Positions 25,355 to 32,115 are shown, counted from the first letter of the stretch. The stretch is 33,810 nt of DNA from Nitratireductor indicus C115 (GCF_000300515.1 NZ_AMSI01000023.1:1-33810), one strand, 5' to 3'. A program made the numbers and translations. Notes: generated by a model from the sequence alone, not told the origin.

Positions 25355-26116
25355 TTATCCCGCCCGGATGCTGCGGGGAACCTCCATGTCGCAGACTTCC
25401 TCTTCCGTGTGCGAGAGCAGCGCAAGCCCTTCAATGTCGATGAGTTCAAACCTGTGTGGGTCGAGAATCCTTATCAGGCGTTCGCGCGCCATCTGCTGGA
25501 TCGAGCGGCTGACGGATTCGACGGTCGTGCCGAGATAGGCGGCCAAATCCCTGCGGCAGATGGGAACCTCGATCACGGGAGGCCCAATCAGATGCGGCAT
25601 GTCGGGAGGCAGGGTTTTCCTACGCAGATAGAGAAAGAAGGTGGCCACGCGTTGGGTCACCGTTTGCGTGGCCAACAGCAGCATCCAGTCCTGCGCTGCA
25701 TCGAGTTCCTCGGTCACCGCCGAAAGCATCCGATGCTCGATTTCCGGAAATTGCGCGAAGAGGGCCTCAAAGCTTTGCCGGTGATAGCAGCACAGGACAG
25801 CTTCGGTGGCAGCTTCGATGGCGACATGGGATGTGTGCGCAAAGACATGTCCGAACAGGTCGCCCGGCATCAGCAGGCCCACGATCTGTTGCCGCCCGTC
25901 GAATAGCGTTTTTTGCATGCGCAGAACGCCGGAGAGCACCTGGCCGACGATTTCGAACGTTTCGGCCTCTGCCAGAATGGTTTCGCCAGCACCGAAATTT
26001 CGGACCCTCGAAATGCGAGCGAGTTCGGCCCGCGCCGGTTCACTGAGGTTCGAGCAAAAGCTGCATTGCGCTGAAAGACAATTTGTAAGCGGAGTTACTG
26101 AGCTGACGGCGTCCAT
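25355..26116 (-). CDS. Crp/Fnr-family regulator, probably oxygen-sensing (FnrN-like)
   Basis: A 253-residue regulator with a cyclic-nucleotide-binding-like beta roll (about residues 22-140), a long dimer helix and a C-terminal winged helix (about 165-235). Cysteines C13, C18 and C21 before the roll and C109/C110 inside it suggest a 4Fe-4S cluster as in FNR/FnrN, though the spacing C-x4-C-x2-C is not the usual pattern. The recognition helix in AYLGTTVESVSRSIQQM carries E200, S203 and R204, the residues that in FNR read TTGAT half-sites. In rhizobia such proteins switch on microaerobic genes. AGAGGG lies eight bases before the ATG. The gene ends in a strong terminator and is probably monocistronic. 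Confidence 0.85.
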   Translation of the reverse strand: MDAVSSVTPLTNCLSAQCSFCSNLSEPARAELARISRVRNFGAGETILAEAETFEIVGQVLSGVLRMQKTLFDGRQQIVGLLMPGDLFGHVFAHTSHVAIEAATEAVLCCYHRQSFEALFAQFPEIEHRMLSAVTEELDAAQDWMLLLATQTVTQRVATFFLYLRRKTLPPDMPHLIGPPVIEVPICRRDLAAYLGTTVESVSRSIQQMARERLIRILDPHRFELIDIEGLALLSHTEEEVCDMEVPRSIRAG

Positions 26117-26521
26117 AGCGTTGCCCTCTGACTATCCAGACGCGGTTTGAAGGTTTTGTCGCCTGCCTCGCATTGGAGGGCAGACTTCCGGGATGCAGTA
26201 GCCATCGGTGGCGAACAGCCTTGTCCCGGATTGCGCTTGAAGGCGATCCCCAGCCCGAACCGCCGGCACAGTCATTGTCCGATGCAGTATTCACTCCAGC
26301 TGGCACTTCAGCCGAAGGGATTTCCACGTCGGTGCGGAGATGACGTTCACCCTGATGCGGTTTCGGTCCAACATAGCGGCTAGCATGTTGGCCAGCATGT
26401 CGGACTGCATCAATGGCAGGCGTTCGCCGTTTCCCCTGGTGTTGCACCAGTTCTGCAAGTTTCATTGGAGGCCCCTTTGCCCTGTTTCCAAATTGTCACG
26501 CTGACGGCTTCGCAATCTGCG
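26117..26521. other. 405-base gap, possibly gene debris
   Basis: No intact gene is seen. On the minus strand an ATG at 26465 behind AAAGGGG opens a frame (MKLAELVQHQGKRRTPAID) that runs without recognisable domain into the Crp/Fnr gene. Its opening vaguely recalls the N-terminus of small heat-shock proteins, which often occur in pairs, and the preceding gene is a damaged member of that family. This may be remains of a second copy, but the evidence is thin. The promoter of the Crp/Fnr gene must also lie here. Confidence 0.3.
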
Positions 26522-27025
26522 CTAGGCAGATTCGACCGAGATTTTTCGCTCGGCTCGCCTTGCTTCTGCTGTCTTGGGCAAGCGGACAGTTAGAACACCC
26601 GTGGCAAAACGCGCCTCGATACGGTTGGCATTGACGCCATCCGGAACTCGCACTGAAATTCGCAATGGCTGCTGAAATGAGCCAGAGCGATGTCTGCGGA
26701 TAACAGTCTCCTTGTCTTGTTGGTCTTTCGCTTCCGGTTTCGCGCCGCTGTCCGTTGGCATGCGGAGATTTGGGTGGCGGTTCGGATTGATGTTGCCGGT
26801 CTTTTCAGTCATCGAGGCAGACTTCAGCTTTCGCTCGCACGTTGCTATCGAGAAAAAAGCCTCATACGAAGCGTTGCAGCCGGATAAGCCCAAATCCAGC
26901 GCGCGACGCGTCAAGCGCCGATGATTTATCTCTTCGCATAAGTTGTTGAGCGGTATCCATTCCAGCCGATCGCGAGACGAGCCTGTCCCGCTTTTGATCG
27001 GAAGCTTTTCCGAAGTTTCAGCCAT
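26522..27025 (-). pseudogene. internally deleted small heat-shock protein (Hsp20) remnant
   Basis: The 167-residue frame begins like a rhizobial Hsp20 (MAETSEKLPIKSG, then a WIPLNNLCEEINHRR stretch equivalent to the usual WxPFexLrrEIDrlf) and ends like one (GSFQQPLRI, VPDGVNANRIEARFATGVL, TVRLPKTAEA). Between them about 70 residues of polar sequence replace the central alpha-crystallin strands (the usual VDVxExxxxYxxxAELPG and GEK segments). Without them the beta sandwich cannot form, so the chaperone is probably non-functional even though the frame is open. AGGAAGGA precedes ATG 27025, which is chosen over ATG 27046. It could also be a rearranged gene with a new role. Confidence 0.6.
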
Positions 27026-27343
27026 GGCGCGTCTGTCCTTCCTCATATTGATGTAATACGGGCGGATCCGTTCGCTCCTCGATGGTCTATCAGGTAGCCC
27101 AACTTGTAATTATTATATTATAGAATCTTTTGGTCATTGACGCCCGTCAATTCGGAAGTCGCCTGGTTTTCTATGGCTTGGGAACCTGCGGCAGCCGGCA
27201 CGAGCGTTTCCGGTCGCAAAGTGGGGTATCATCTCATGAAGCGGCGCCGCACTCTATGTGCTTGCTTTTAATGCGCTTCTATGGATCACAGCAGGCCGCC
27301 TGCAGGCTGCACGATGCTCTGAAAGATGAAATTTCCGAGAAGA
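27026..27343. other. 318-base gap left of the integration site
   Basis: No gene is supported. An AT-rich tract (AATTATTATATTATAGAAT, around 27107-27125) could hold a promoter for the Hsp20 remnant on the minus strand. A plus-strand frame that crosses the gap and ends in GGIEPPTRGFSIR is only a translation of the tRNA fragment. This is the host side of the element boundary. Confidence 0.5.
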
Positions 27344-27392
27344 TGGTGCCCAGGGGCGGAATCGAACCACCGACACGCGGATTTTCAATCCG
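27344..27392 (-). other. attachment site: 3' half of tRNA-Phe(GAA)
   Basis: Read on the minus strand, the segment has the 3' part of an anticodon arm with loop TTGAAAA (anticodon GAA), a complete T-arm (GGTGG-TTCGATT-CCGCC), the acceptor strand CCTGGGC and an encoded ACCA end. No D-arm or 5' acceptor strand lies to the right (27393-27448), so the gene is cut in the anticodon stem. This is the product expected when an element integrates into the 3' half of tRNA-Phe. Confidence 0.85.
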
Positions 27393-27422
27393 ATAAGAAG
27401 TCTTTTATCAAAAGGCTTTGAA

Positions 27423-27455
27423 GCGTCTATGTCGCGTCTATGTCGCGTCTATCCC
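27423..27455. repeat. three 11-bp direct repeats next to the attachment site
   Basis: GCGTCTATGTC occurs twice in tandem (27423-27433 and 27434-27444) and a third time as GCGTCTATCCC (27445-27455). They overlap the last codons and stop of the integrase gene and lie 31 bases from the tRNA fragment. Position and form fit arm-type binding sites for the integrase or an excision factor. Confidence 0.6.
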
Positions 27456-28696
27456 AGAAGCGACCGTTCCGCAGCGGCCAATTCGTCGGCATCATCACCG
27501 CGCGGGAAAAGGTGCCCATAGACGTCCATGGTCATGACGATGGACCCATGCCCAAGCCTCTCCTGCACCGCCTTCGCCGGAAGTCCGAGACCGCCATCCT
27601 GCGGACGATTGATCAGCCAAGACGCGTAGAAGTGCCGAAGGGCATGCATGCCGGTGTAGCGGGCGCGCATGACTGGCTCGCCTGTGTCGTCGACTTCTCC
27701 GGTTGGATCCGCGACCCCCGCTGCAATCTGGATCGGTATCAGCCCGCGATTAATGATGTTGGCGAGCGATTCAACTTTTCCCCAGCCATTGCTGAATACG
27801 AGATGGCCCGGCTGGGCGTCTTCACGGATCATCTTGCCGTCATCATCGCGACCGATCACAGGCCGGCTATAGGCCAGCTTCCATTCCTTCAGGGCATTGA
27901 CGAGGATCGGCGGTATCGGGATGGCGCGCTCACCTGCTTCCGACTTCGGTCGGCCGATCTCATTGAAGCGGTCGGCTCGCTGGTGAACCCTGATTTCCCG
28001 CCTCTCGATATCAACATCGGACCAGCGCAGGCCGCGAAGCTCTGACGCCCGCAGCCCAGCGAAAATTGCTGTCAGCATCAATGGGCGCCACCGGCCGTCT
28101 AGCGCGGCCACAATGGCGCGAATTTCCTCGCGTGTGGGGATGTCGACGCCGACCTTGATCTTGCCCTTCTGGCGTTTCTCCTGCCGACGGTCTTTCCCCT
28201 TTTGCCGCGCTCGGCTTTTCTCCCGAACAGCATTGCGACTGACGAGGCCTCGCTCCTGCGCATCTGCGAGCAATGACCCAAGACTGACCAAAACCTTGCG
28301 CACCATCTGCGGCGATCGCCCGCTTTCTCGCAGCTCATCCTCGAATGTACGCACGACAGGAACAGCGAGCTTGGAGAGCGTGGTCGAGCCTATCAGCGGG
28401 ACGATGTGAAGTTTCAGGTGCTGCCGGTATTGCGCGATGGTGGAGCGTTCCAGTCCAGCAGCCTCAGCGCTTGCGATCCACAGTTCACCAGCCTTCTCGA
28501 CCGTTACTGTGTCGCGCTCAGCGACGTGGACGCCCTCTCGCACCTCGACCGAGGCGGTACTCGCGAACTGATCGGCCTCCTTCTTCAGCTTGAAGGTCTT
28601 CAGTCGGCGCGTGCCCTTGGTGTCCACATAGTCGACCACCCAGGCGGTTTTCTCTTCGCCCTTGCCGTTGACCCAGGAGCGCTTGCGGACGCTCAC
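27449..28696 (-). CDS. int: tyrosine recombinase (integrase) of the element
   Basis: A 415-residue phage-type integrase that inserts and excises the element. An N-terminal arm-binding domain (about residues 5-60), a core-binding SAM-like domain (about 65-160) and the catalytic domain (about 185-400) are in the usual order. Catalytic residues are visible: R216 in FAGLRASEL, K251, H351 and R354 in MHALRHFYASW, H383 in LGHGS and the nucleophile Y393 in DVYGHLF. The start is GTG at 28696, overlapping the higA stop codon by four bases (GTGA), so it is translated from the higBA message. It points toward the tRNA-Phe attachment site. Confidence 0.93.
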   Translation of the reverse strand: MSVRKRSWVNGKGEEKTAWVVDYVDTKGTRRLKTFKLKKEADQFASTASVEVREGVHVAERDTVTVEKAGELWIASAEAAGLERSTIAQYRQHLKLHIVPLIGSTTLSKLAVPVVRTFEDELRESGRSPQMVRKVLVSLGSLLADAQERGLVSRNAVREKSRARQKGKDRRQEKRQKGKIKVGVDIPTREEIRAIVAALDGRWRPLMLTAIFAGLRASELRGLRWSDVDIERREIRVHQRADRFNEIGRPKSEAGERAIPIPPILVNALKEWKLAYSRPVIGRDDDGKMIREDAQPGHLVFSNGWGKVESLANIINRGLIPIQIAAGVADPTGEVDDTGEPVMRARYTGMHALRHFYASWLINRPQDGGLGLPAKAVQERLGHGSIVMTMDVYGHLFPRGDDADELAAAERSLLG

Positions 28697-28983
28697 GCTG
28701 CGGCCAAGGGCTCAATATGCGAGATATCCACGGCCTTGCTGGCCTTAGCCAGATCGTAGGCGCGCTGAAGATTCAGCCAGAATTCGGGCGTGTTCCCGAA
28801 GAAGGCCGACAGACGCAGTGCGGTATCTGCCGTCAGGGCGGTCTCCCCCTTGACGATCCGTTCGATCCGGGTGCGCGGCACATCAAGGCGCTTGGCAAGT
28901 GCGCCTGCGCTCATCTCCAGCGGCTTCAGAAACTCTTCCTCGAGGATTTCGCCGGGGTGGATAGCAAAAGCAAGCAGGGACAT
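28693..28983 (-). CDS. higA: HigA-family antitoxin
   Basis: A 96-residue XRE-type DNA-binding antitoxin. The HPGEILEEEFLKPLEMS start, the helix-turn-helix from about residue 22 to 70 (ALAKRLDVPRTRIERIVKGETALTADTALRLSAFFG) and the FWLNLQRAYDLAKA dimer helix are textbook for the HigA family. It neutralises HigB and, with it, represses the operon. AGGAGG stands before its ATG. It begins 11 bases after higB and its stop overlaps the integrase GTG start by four bases. Confidence 0.93.
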   Translation of the reverse strand: MSLLAFAIHPGEILEEEFLKPLEMSAGALAKRLDVPRTRIERIVKGETALTADTALRLSAFFGNTPEFWLNLQRAYDLAKASKAVDISHIEPLAAA

Positions 28984-28994
28984 AGCTACCTCCT

Positions 28995-29276
28995 TTAGTG
29001 GTAGTCGACAAATTCAACGTCTTCCGCGTTGCCGTCCACCCAGCGAAAGCAGAGGCGGAACTGATCATTAACGCGGATCGCATGTTGACCGGCCCGATCC
29101 CCTTTCAGAGCTTCGAGGCGATTGGCCGGCGGAACGCGCAGATCATCAAGGGCAGCAGCGTTGTCGAGCATAGCCAATTTGCGCCGCGCCACCTTGAGCA
29201 AATCAGCAGGGAAGCCCTTCGGGTTCTGCCCCTTCGCTACCTGCTCCGTGAGCTTGCCCTTGAACGACCGGATCAT
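28995..29276 (-). CDS. higB: HigB-family toxin (ribosome-dependent mRNA interferase)
   Basis: A 93-residue RelE-superfamily toxin of the HigB type that cuts mRNA at the ribosome when antitoxin is lost. It shows MIRSFKGK, a central ARRKLAMLDNA helix, LRVPPANRLEALKGDRAGQ and the strand QFRLCFRW with the residues usually involved in catalysis, ending EDVEFVDYH. The toxin-first order is normal for hig. It has no good ribosome-binding site; a 6-codon upstream frame ends in the ATGA that contains its start, so expression may be low by design. The operator at 29286-29304 lies ten bases upstream. Confidence 0.92.
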   Translation of the reverse strand: MIRSFKGKLTEQVAKGQNPKGFPADLLKVARRKLAMLDNAAALDDLRVPPANRLEALKGDRAGQHAIRVNDQFRLCFRWVDGNAEDVEFVDYH

Positions 29277-29285
29277 GAGGGATTA

Positions 29286-29304
29286 TGTATCATGTCGTGA
29301 TACA
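29286..29304 (-). promoter_or_regulatory. higBA operator
   Basis: TGTATCA-TGTCG-TGATACA is a perfect inverted repeat with 7-base arms and a 5-base centre, starting ten bases before higB. HigA-type repressors bind just such short palindromes at their own promoters. Because int follows higA in the same message, this site would also control the integrase. Confidence 0.75.
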
Positions 29305-29345
29305 CATTTCAATGGCGAGGTTGGTCCATGTGCGCTTGGGGACGC

Positions 29346-29837
29346 TCATTCGTCGAAATCCGGAGGTATCTTGTACTCATCCCAAAATGGCTTCGGGATC
29401 TCTTCAGACGCATCGGAAGAAGTATCCACTTCTACATCCAGCAGCCCAGTTGCTAGGATACGTGTCATTTCCGATCGATCCCCATCTGAGAGGATCATCT
29501 CCCCAAGCGACTTGGCAACAATTGAAAGTGTCCGGTGGGCCTCTCTGAGGCTCTGCAGGCTTCGCTCCTGATCGTTCATAGCCTTAAAGATCGTGCTGCG
29601 CTCTTCGTACAGCCTGTTTATTTCCCTCTGCCTTTCTTCAATGGCATTACTCAATCGAGCCATATCTGGCCGAACTGATGCAATGAGATTCTGCGCGGCC
29701 TCGTATTTTTCAAGGCGATCCACAATCTCCGCATTCATCGTACGGTTATTTGTTCTAGCGGCCTCCTCGATCTCATCCTTGAGGGCCGCAGGCAGGCGCA
29801 GCTTGAACTGCGGATCGGTCTGCTTTGGAGTGGCCAT
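29346..29837 (-). CDS. Arc-family ribbon-helix-helix DNA-binding protein
   Basis: A 163-residue protein whose first 50 residues form an Arc/MetJ-type ribbon-helix-helix: the strand QFKLRLP, helix AALKDEIEEAARTNNRT and helix MNAEIVDRLEKYE. The following 60-70 residues (NAIEERQREINRLYEERSTIFKAMNDQER) look like a coiled coil, and the C-terminus is acidic. Arc-type proteins repress phage and element genes by binding inverted operators as dimers of dimers. It is divergent from the small HTH gene and the array of three operators lies directly upstream, so it probably controls both promoters. The coiled coil is longer than in phage P22 Arc. Confidence 0.83.
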   Translation of the reverse strand: MATPKQTDPQFKLRLPAALKDEIEEAARTNNRTMNAEIVDRLEKYEAAQNLIASVRPDMARLSNAIEERQREINRLYEERSTIFKAMNDQERSLQSLREAHRTLSIVAKSLGEMILSDGDRSEMTRILATGLLDVEVDTSSDASEEIPKPFWDEYKIPPDFDE

Positions 29838-29875
29838 CTTTGCTCACTTTCTGAAACTCACTGGAAATGGCTGTA

Positions 29876-29937
29876 TGAACCAAAAAGGTCCTTGACGCCA
29901 CATGAACCTATTAGGTACATGGGACCTGTTAGGTTCA
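29876..29937. promoter_or_regulatory. three 16-bp operators in the divergent control region
   Basis: Sites TGAACCAAAAAGGTCC (29876-29891), TGAACCTATTAGGTAC (29903-29918) and, on the other strand, TGAACCTAACAGGTCC (29922-29937) share ATGAACC-N4-AGGT with two-fold symmetry in ACCT/AGGT. Starts are 27 and 19 bases apart. A possible promoter toward the HTH gene (TTGACG at 29892-29897, TACATG at 29916-29921) is covered by sites 2 and 3. The probable binder is the Arc-family protein or the small HTH protein. Confidence 0.72.
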
Positions 29938-29956
29938 TGGTTAAGAAAGGATTGAA

Positions 29957-30151
29957 ATGCCTGAAGCTACAGAATCCCTCGATCTCGTCTGGGGTGTCGA
30001 AGAGATCGGCAAGTTGATTGGCCGCAACTACCGCCAGACCTATCACATGATTAAGACCGGCCATCTTCCGATGGTGAAGCAGTTCGGTGAGCGATACGTC
30101 GTCAGCCGGAAGAAGCTGATCGCCGCCTTCACGGAGGAAGACGCAGCATGA
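29957..30151 (+). CDS. small helix-turn-helix protein (excisionase/AlpA-like)
   Basis: A 64-residue protein made almost wholly of a MerR-like winged helix: VWGVEEIGKLIGRNYRQTYH, then MIKTGHLPMVKQFGERYVVSRKKLIAAF. This pattern is that of excisionase and AlpA-type proteins, which bend DNA at attachment sites or turn on integrase genes. AAAGGA lies six bases upstream. It is the first gene of the rightward operon and overlaps the next gene by four bases. Whether it acts in excision or as a regulator is unknown. Confidence 0.75.
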   Translation: MPEATESLDLVWGVEEIGKLIGRNYRQTYHMIKTGHLPMVKQFGERYVVSRKKLIAAFTEEDAA

Positions 30152-30489
30152 CCCAGAAACAAAAACGGCCCGGAGAGGCTGCCACCTCTTCCGAGCCTGT
30201 GTCCAACCGCACCCCAACAGGTGAGCAAATGAACAGCACAAGCGATAGCACCCCGCCGGCCGCGCGTACAGACCCACGTGGCGAAATGCGTATGGAGCGC
30301 ATCCGTCGCCTATCGCAGGAGCTTTCCAACGCCCTTGCAGACTGGATCGAAGAGGAGATGCAGGGCGAGAAATGGGCAATCCGCATCTTCCCGCCTGCCT
30401 CGGATCGGCATGCGATCTTCCTCGAAAATCTGAACGCCTACCAATCCCCGAACTGGGACATGGTGTTCCCAAGCAGCAAGGGGGTGTGA
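30148..30489 (+). CDS. hypothetical protein with disordered N-terminus
   Basis: A 113-residue protein of unknown function. The first 45 residues are rich in Pro, Thr, Ser and charged residues and probably disordered. The rest looks folded: a helix RMERIRRLSQELSNALADWIEEEM followed by WAIRIFPPASD and IFLENL strands. It starts inside the stop codon of the HTH gene (ATGA), so translation is coupled. An internal ATG at 30229 could give a shorter form. I do not recognise a family. Confidence 0.65.
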   Translation: MTQKQKRPGEAATSSEPVSNRTPTGEQMNSTSDSTPPAARTDPRGEMRMERIRRLSQELSNALADWIEEEMQGEKWAIRIFPPASDRHAIFLENLNAYQSPNWDMVFPSSKGV

Positions 30490-30490
30490 C

Positions 30491-30739
30491 ATGGCTGCCA
30501 ACAACTCTCATTTCGACCTGGAATGCCCGGTCTACGATCTGGTCGACATGGCTCACCTCACCATGGAAACCATCCACAATCTGCTTGAAGAGCATCGCGG
30601 CAATGATCGTGTCGTGCTCACAGCACGGCAGGCCGATACAGGCCTCTACGTTGCCCGCCTGATGCTGGAGAAGGCCGAGGAGGTCAAACGCATCTGGCAC
30701 GAAATCCACGATACCCAGAAGTGTGGAGGCGCGTTATGA
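30491..30739 (+). CDS. hypothetical helical protein
   Basis: An 82-residue protein of unknown function, predicted all-helical: YDLVDMAHLTMETIHNLLEEH, a short turn, then VLTARQADTGLYVARLMLEKAEEVKRIWHEI. AAGGGGG lies seven bases before the ATG. Its stop overlaps the next gene by four bases. The layout (helix with LL, turn, long helix with a charged second half) resembles the next gene's product and the two may be distant copies. Confidence 0.65.
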   Translation: MAANNSHFDLECPVYDLVDMAHLTMETIHNLLEEHRGNDRVVLTARQADTGLYVARLMLEKAEEVKRIWHEIHDTQKCGGAL

Positions 30740-30921
30740 GCAAAATTGACGACCTCGAGAGCGATCTCCGCCACCTCTACCATCTGCTCGACGTGCTTTG
30801 CGATGAGCAGTTCGGCGCAGCAGATCGCGACCGGTGCAACGCACTCCTCTGGATCGCCCGTGACCGCGCGGAAATGTGCAAAGAACAAGCTCACACACTG
30901 GTGTGTGCGGGAGGTGCCTGA
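30736..30921 (+). CDS. hypothetical helical protein
   Basis: A 61-residue protein of unknown function with helices DDLESDLRHLYHLLDVLCDEQ and DRCNALLWIARDRAEMCKEQAH. Start is placed at 30736, where ATGA overlaps the previous stop; the upstream extension lacks a signal. It is similar in plan to the preceding product. The stop TGA shares its last base with the next ATG (TGATG). Confidence 0.6.
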   Translation: MSKIDDLESDLRHLYHLLDVLCDEQFGAADRDRCNALLWIARDRAEMCKEQAHTLVCAGGA

Positions 30922-31058
30922 TGCGTCTTCTTCACGGTCTGCTGGCCCTCTTCCATGCGCGGAGGGCGCAGCGTCATTCCACCCTGTACCGGTGGCATAT
31001 GGAACAACGTGACGCCCGGTTGCGCTCTGCACGCAAGATTGCCGGGAGGCGCGCATGA
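30921..31058 (+). CDS. small basic hypothetical protein (45 aa)
   Basis: A very basic 45-residue frame beginning MRLLHGLLALFHARRAQRH and ending in RSARKIAGRRA. It is joined on both sides by stop/start overlaps (TGATG upstream, ATGA downstream), and GGGAGG lies just before its ATG, which is the reason to accept so short a gene. The hydrophobic first part with many arginines could be amphipathic or nucleic-acid binding. No family recognised. Confidence 0.55.
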   Translation: MRLLHGLLALFHARRAQRHSTLYRWHMEQRDARLRSARKIAGRRA

Positions 31059-31240
31059 CCGGCATCGATCACGCACACACGGAGGCGGTCCAAGAGGCCG
31101 CCCGCTGGCTGGCGATGCTGCCTGACCATGAGAAGCCGCATCCCGTTGTTCCCGCTCTCCGGGCGCGCTTCGGGCTGAGCCCAAAGGAGGCTTGCGAGGC
31201 GATCACGCAAGCGTGCCTGATCCGTGGGAGGGCGCTTTGA
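31055..31240 (+). CDS. hypothetical protein of rhizobial mobile elements
   Basis: A 61-residue protein: TEAVQEAARWLAMLPD, PHPVVPALRARFGLS, PKEACEAITQACLIRGRA. It looks like a small helical domain with a helix-turn-helix-like second half (RFGLSPKEACEAI), so DNA binding is possible. I recall similar short proteins next to replication-type genes of rhizobial prophages but cannot name the family. It overlaps both neighbours by four bases. Confidence 0.6.
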   Translation: MTGIDHAHTEAVQEAARWLAMLPDHEKPHPVVPALRARFGLSPKEACEAITQACLIRGRAL

Positions 31241-32115
31241 GTTCTATGGAGATCAGAAAAAGTCGCGACGGTACGGAGCACATGATCATTAACGGCGTGA
31301 TCTACGCCGAGAAGCCTGGGAGACGAAAGCGCAGGCGCAACGATGAAGATTTTTCTCTGGAACTGCTGCGCATGCGCGAGATCGAAAAGGTCATCAAGCA
31401 CCGGCACGGTGATCGCATTCCCGACCCGGGTGACACCGATGATCGCGAGACCTGTCTGGATTATGTCCGAGCGGCTGCATTTACTTCGAGCGATCAAGAC
31501 ATGGCAGCTTGGTGCCGAGTGTGGGCGCCCTGGGCAACTGAAGCCGACATACTGCCGATCATTTCAGCAGCTCGGAACCGGCAGCGAATGATGCGATCAG
31601 ATGGCGTTGCTGGCCTCCTGAACGTGACGCTGAACGAGAACATCGCTATGGGCTTAAAAACCATTGGCGCGTGCGATGTCACTCGAGCGGAGCGGCTTCG
31701 CTTGGCAAAGGATCGAAAAAGGGAACGAGACAGGAACGCCAAGGCAGCAAAACGCAAGGCCGAGGGACGGAAAAATCGAAAGTCCTATGAGGCGCAATCT
31801 CTGTCCGGTCAAAGGCCGTGGGACGCCGAAGGTATCTCACGCCGCACGTGGTACCGACGCCGTGGCACAGGTGTGGCGCGAGTAGATATAGATACTAAGT
31901 GCGACACACTTGTGCCAAATCCAAATCTGGAAACCTCCCAAAATCATGGCACGGCGGCTTGCAAGGTATTGCGGATGCCTAGCCGTTCTCCCGGCCAGTC
32001 CATCGGTTCGAGCGAAGCTGGAACAGATGCTGAGGGTCTGGGGGATCATCCCCCAGCGGGGTGCCAAGGGGCAGAGCCCCATGGGAGGAGCGAGGGAGAA
32101 GGGAACGCAGCATGA
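31237..32115 (+). CDS. putative DNA-binding protein of the element
   Basis: A 292-residue protein of unknown function. The middle has GVAGLLNVTLNENIAMGLKT and IGACDVTRAERLRLAKDR, which look like a helix-turn-helix linked to a charged helix; a very basic stretch follows (KRERDRNAKAAKRKAEGRK), then PWDAEGISRRTWYRRRGTG, a second HTH-like element. The tail is low in order and GC-rich. TTG at 31237 is taken as start because it overlaps the previous stop (TTGA) and GGAGGG lies five bases before; ATG at 31246 is the alternative. A role in replication initiation or regulation is possible but unproven. Confidence 0.55.
   Translation: MSSMEIRKSRDGTEHMIINGVIYAEKPGRRKRRRNDEDFSLELLRMREIEKVIKHRHGDRIPDPGDTDDRETCLDYVRAAAFTSSDQDMAAWCRVWAPWATEADILPIISAARNRQRMMRSDGVAGLLNVTLNENIAMGLKTIGACDVTRAERLRLAKDRKRERDRNAKAAKRKAEGRKNRKSYEAQSLSGQRPWDAEGISRRTWYRRRGTGVARVDIDTKCDTLVPNPNLETSQNHGTAACKVLRMPSRSPGQSIGSSEAGTDAEGLGDHPPAGCQGAEPHGRSEGEGNAA
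32038..32056 (+). repeat. hairpin CTGGGGGAT-C-ATCCCCCAG within the gene's 3' end
   Basis: Nine perfectly paired bases around a single central base, followed 18 bases on by GGGGC-AGA-GCCCC. Both lie in the coding tail of the preceding gene just before the next start. Stacked G/C hairpins of this kind occur in mobile elements; function here is unknown. Confidence 0.5.

Noticed and set aside
27130-27396. 88-codon frame ending in GGIEPPTRGFSIR
   Set aside because: This ending is the usual false translation of a tRNA gene read antisense; the sequence is the tRNA-Phe fragment.
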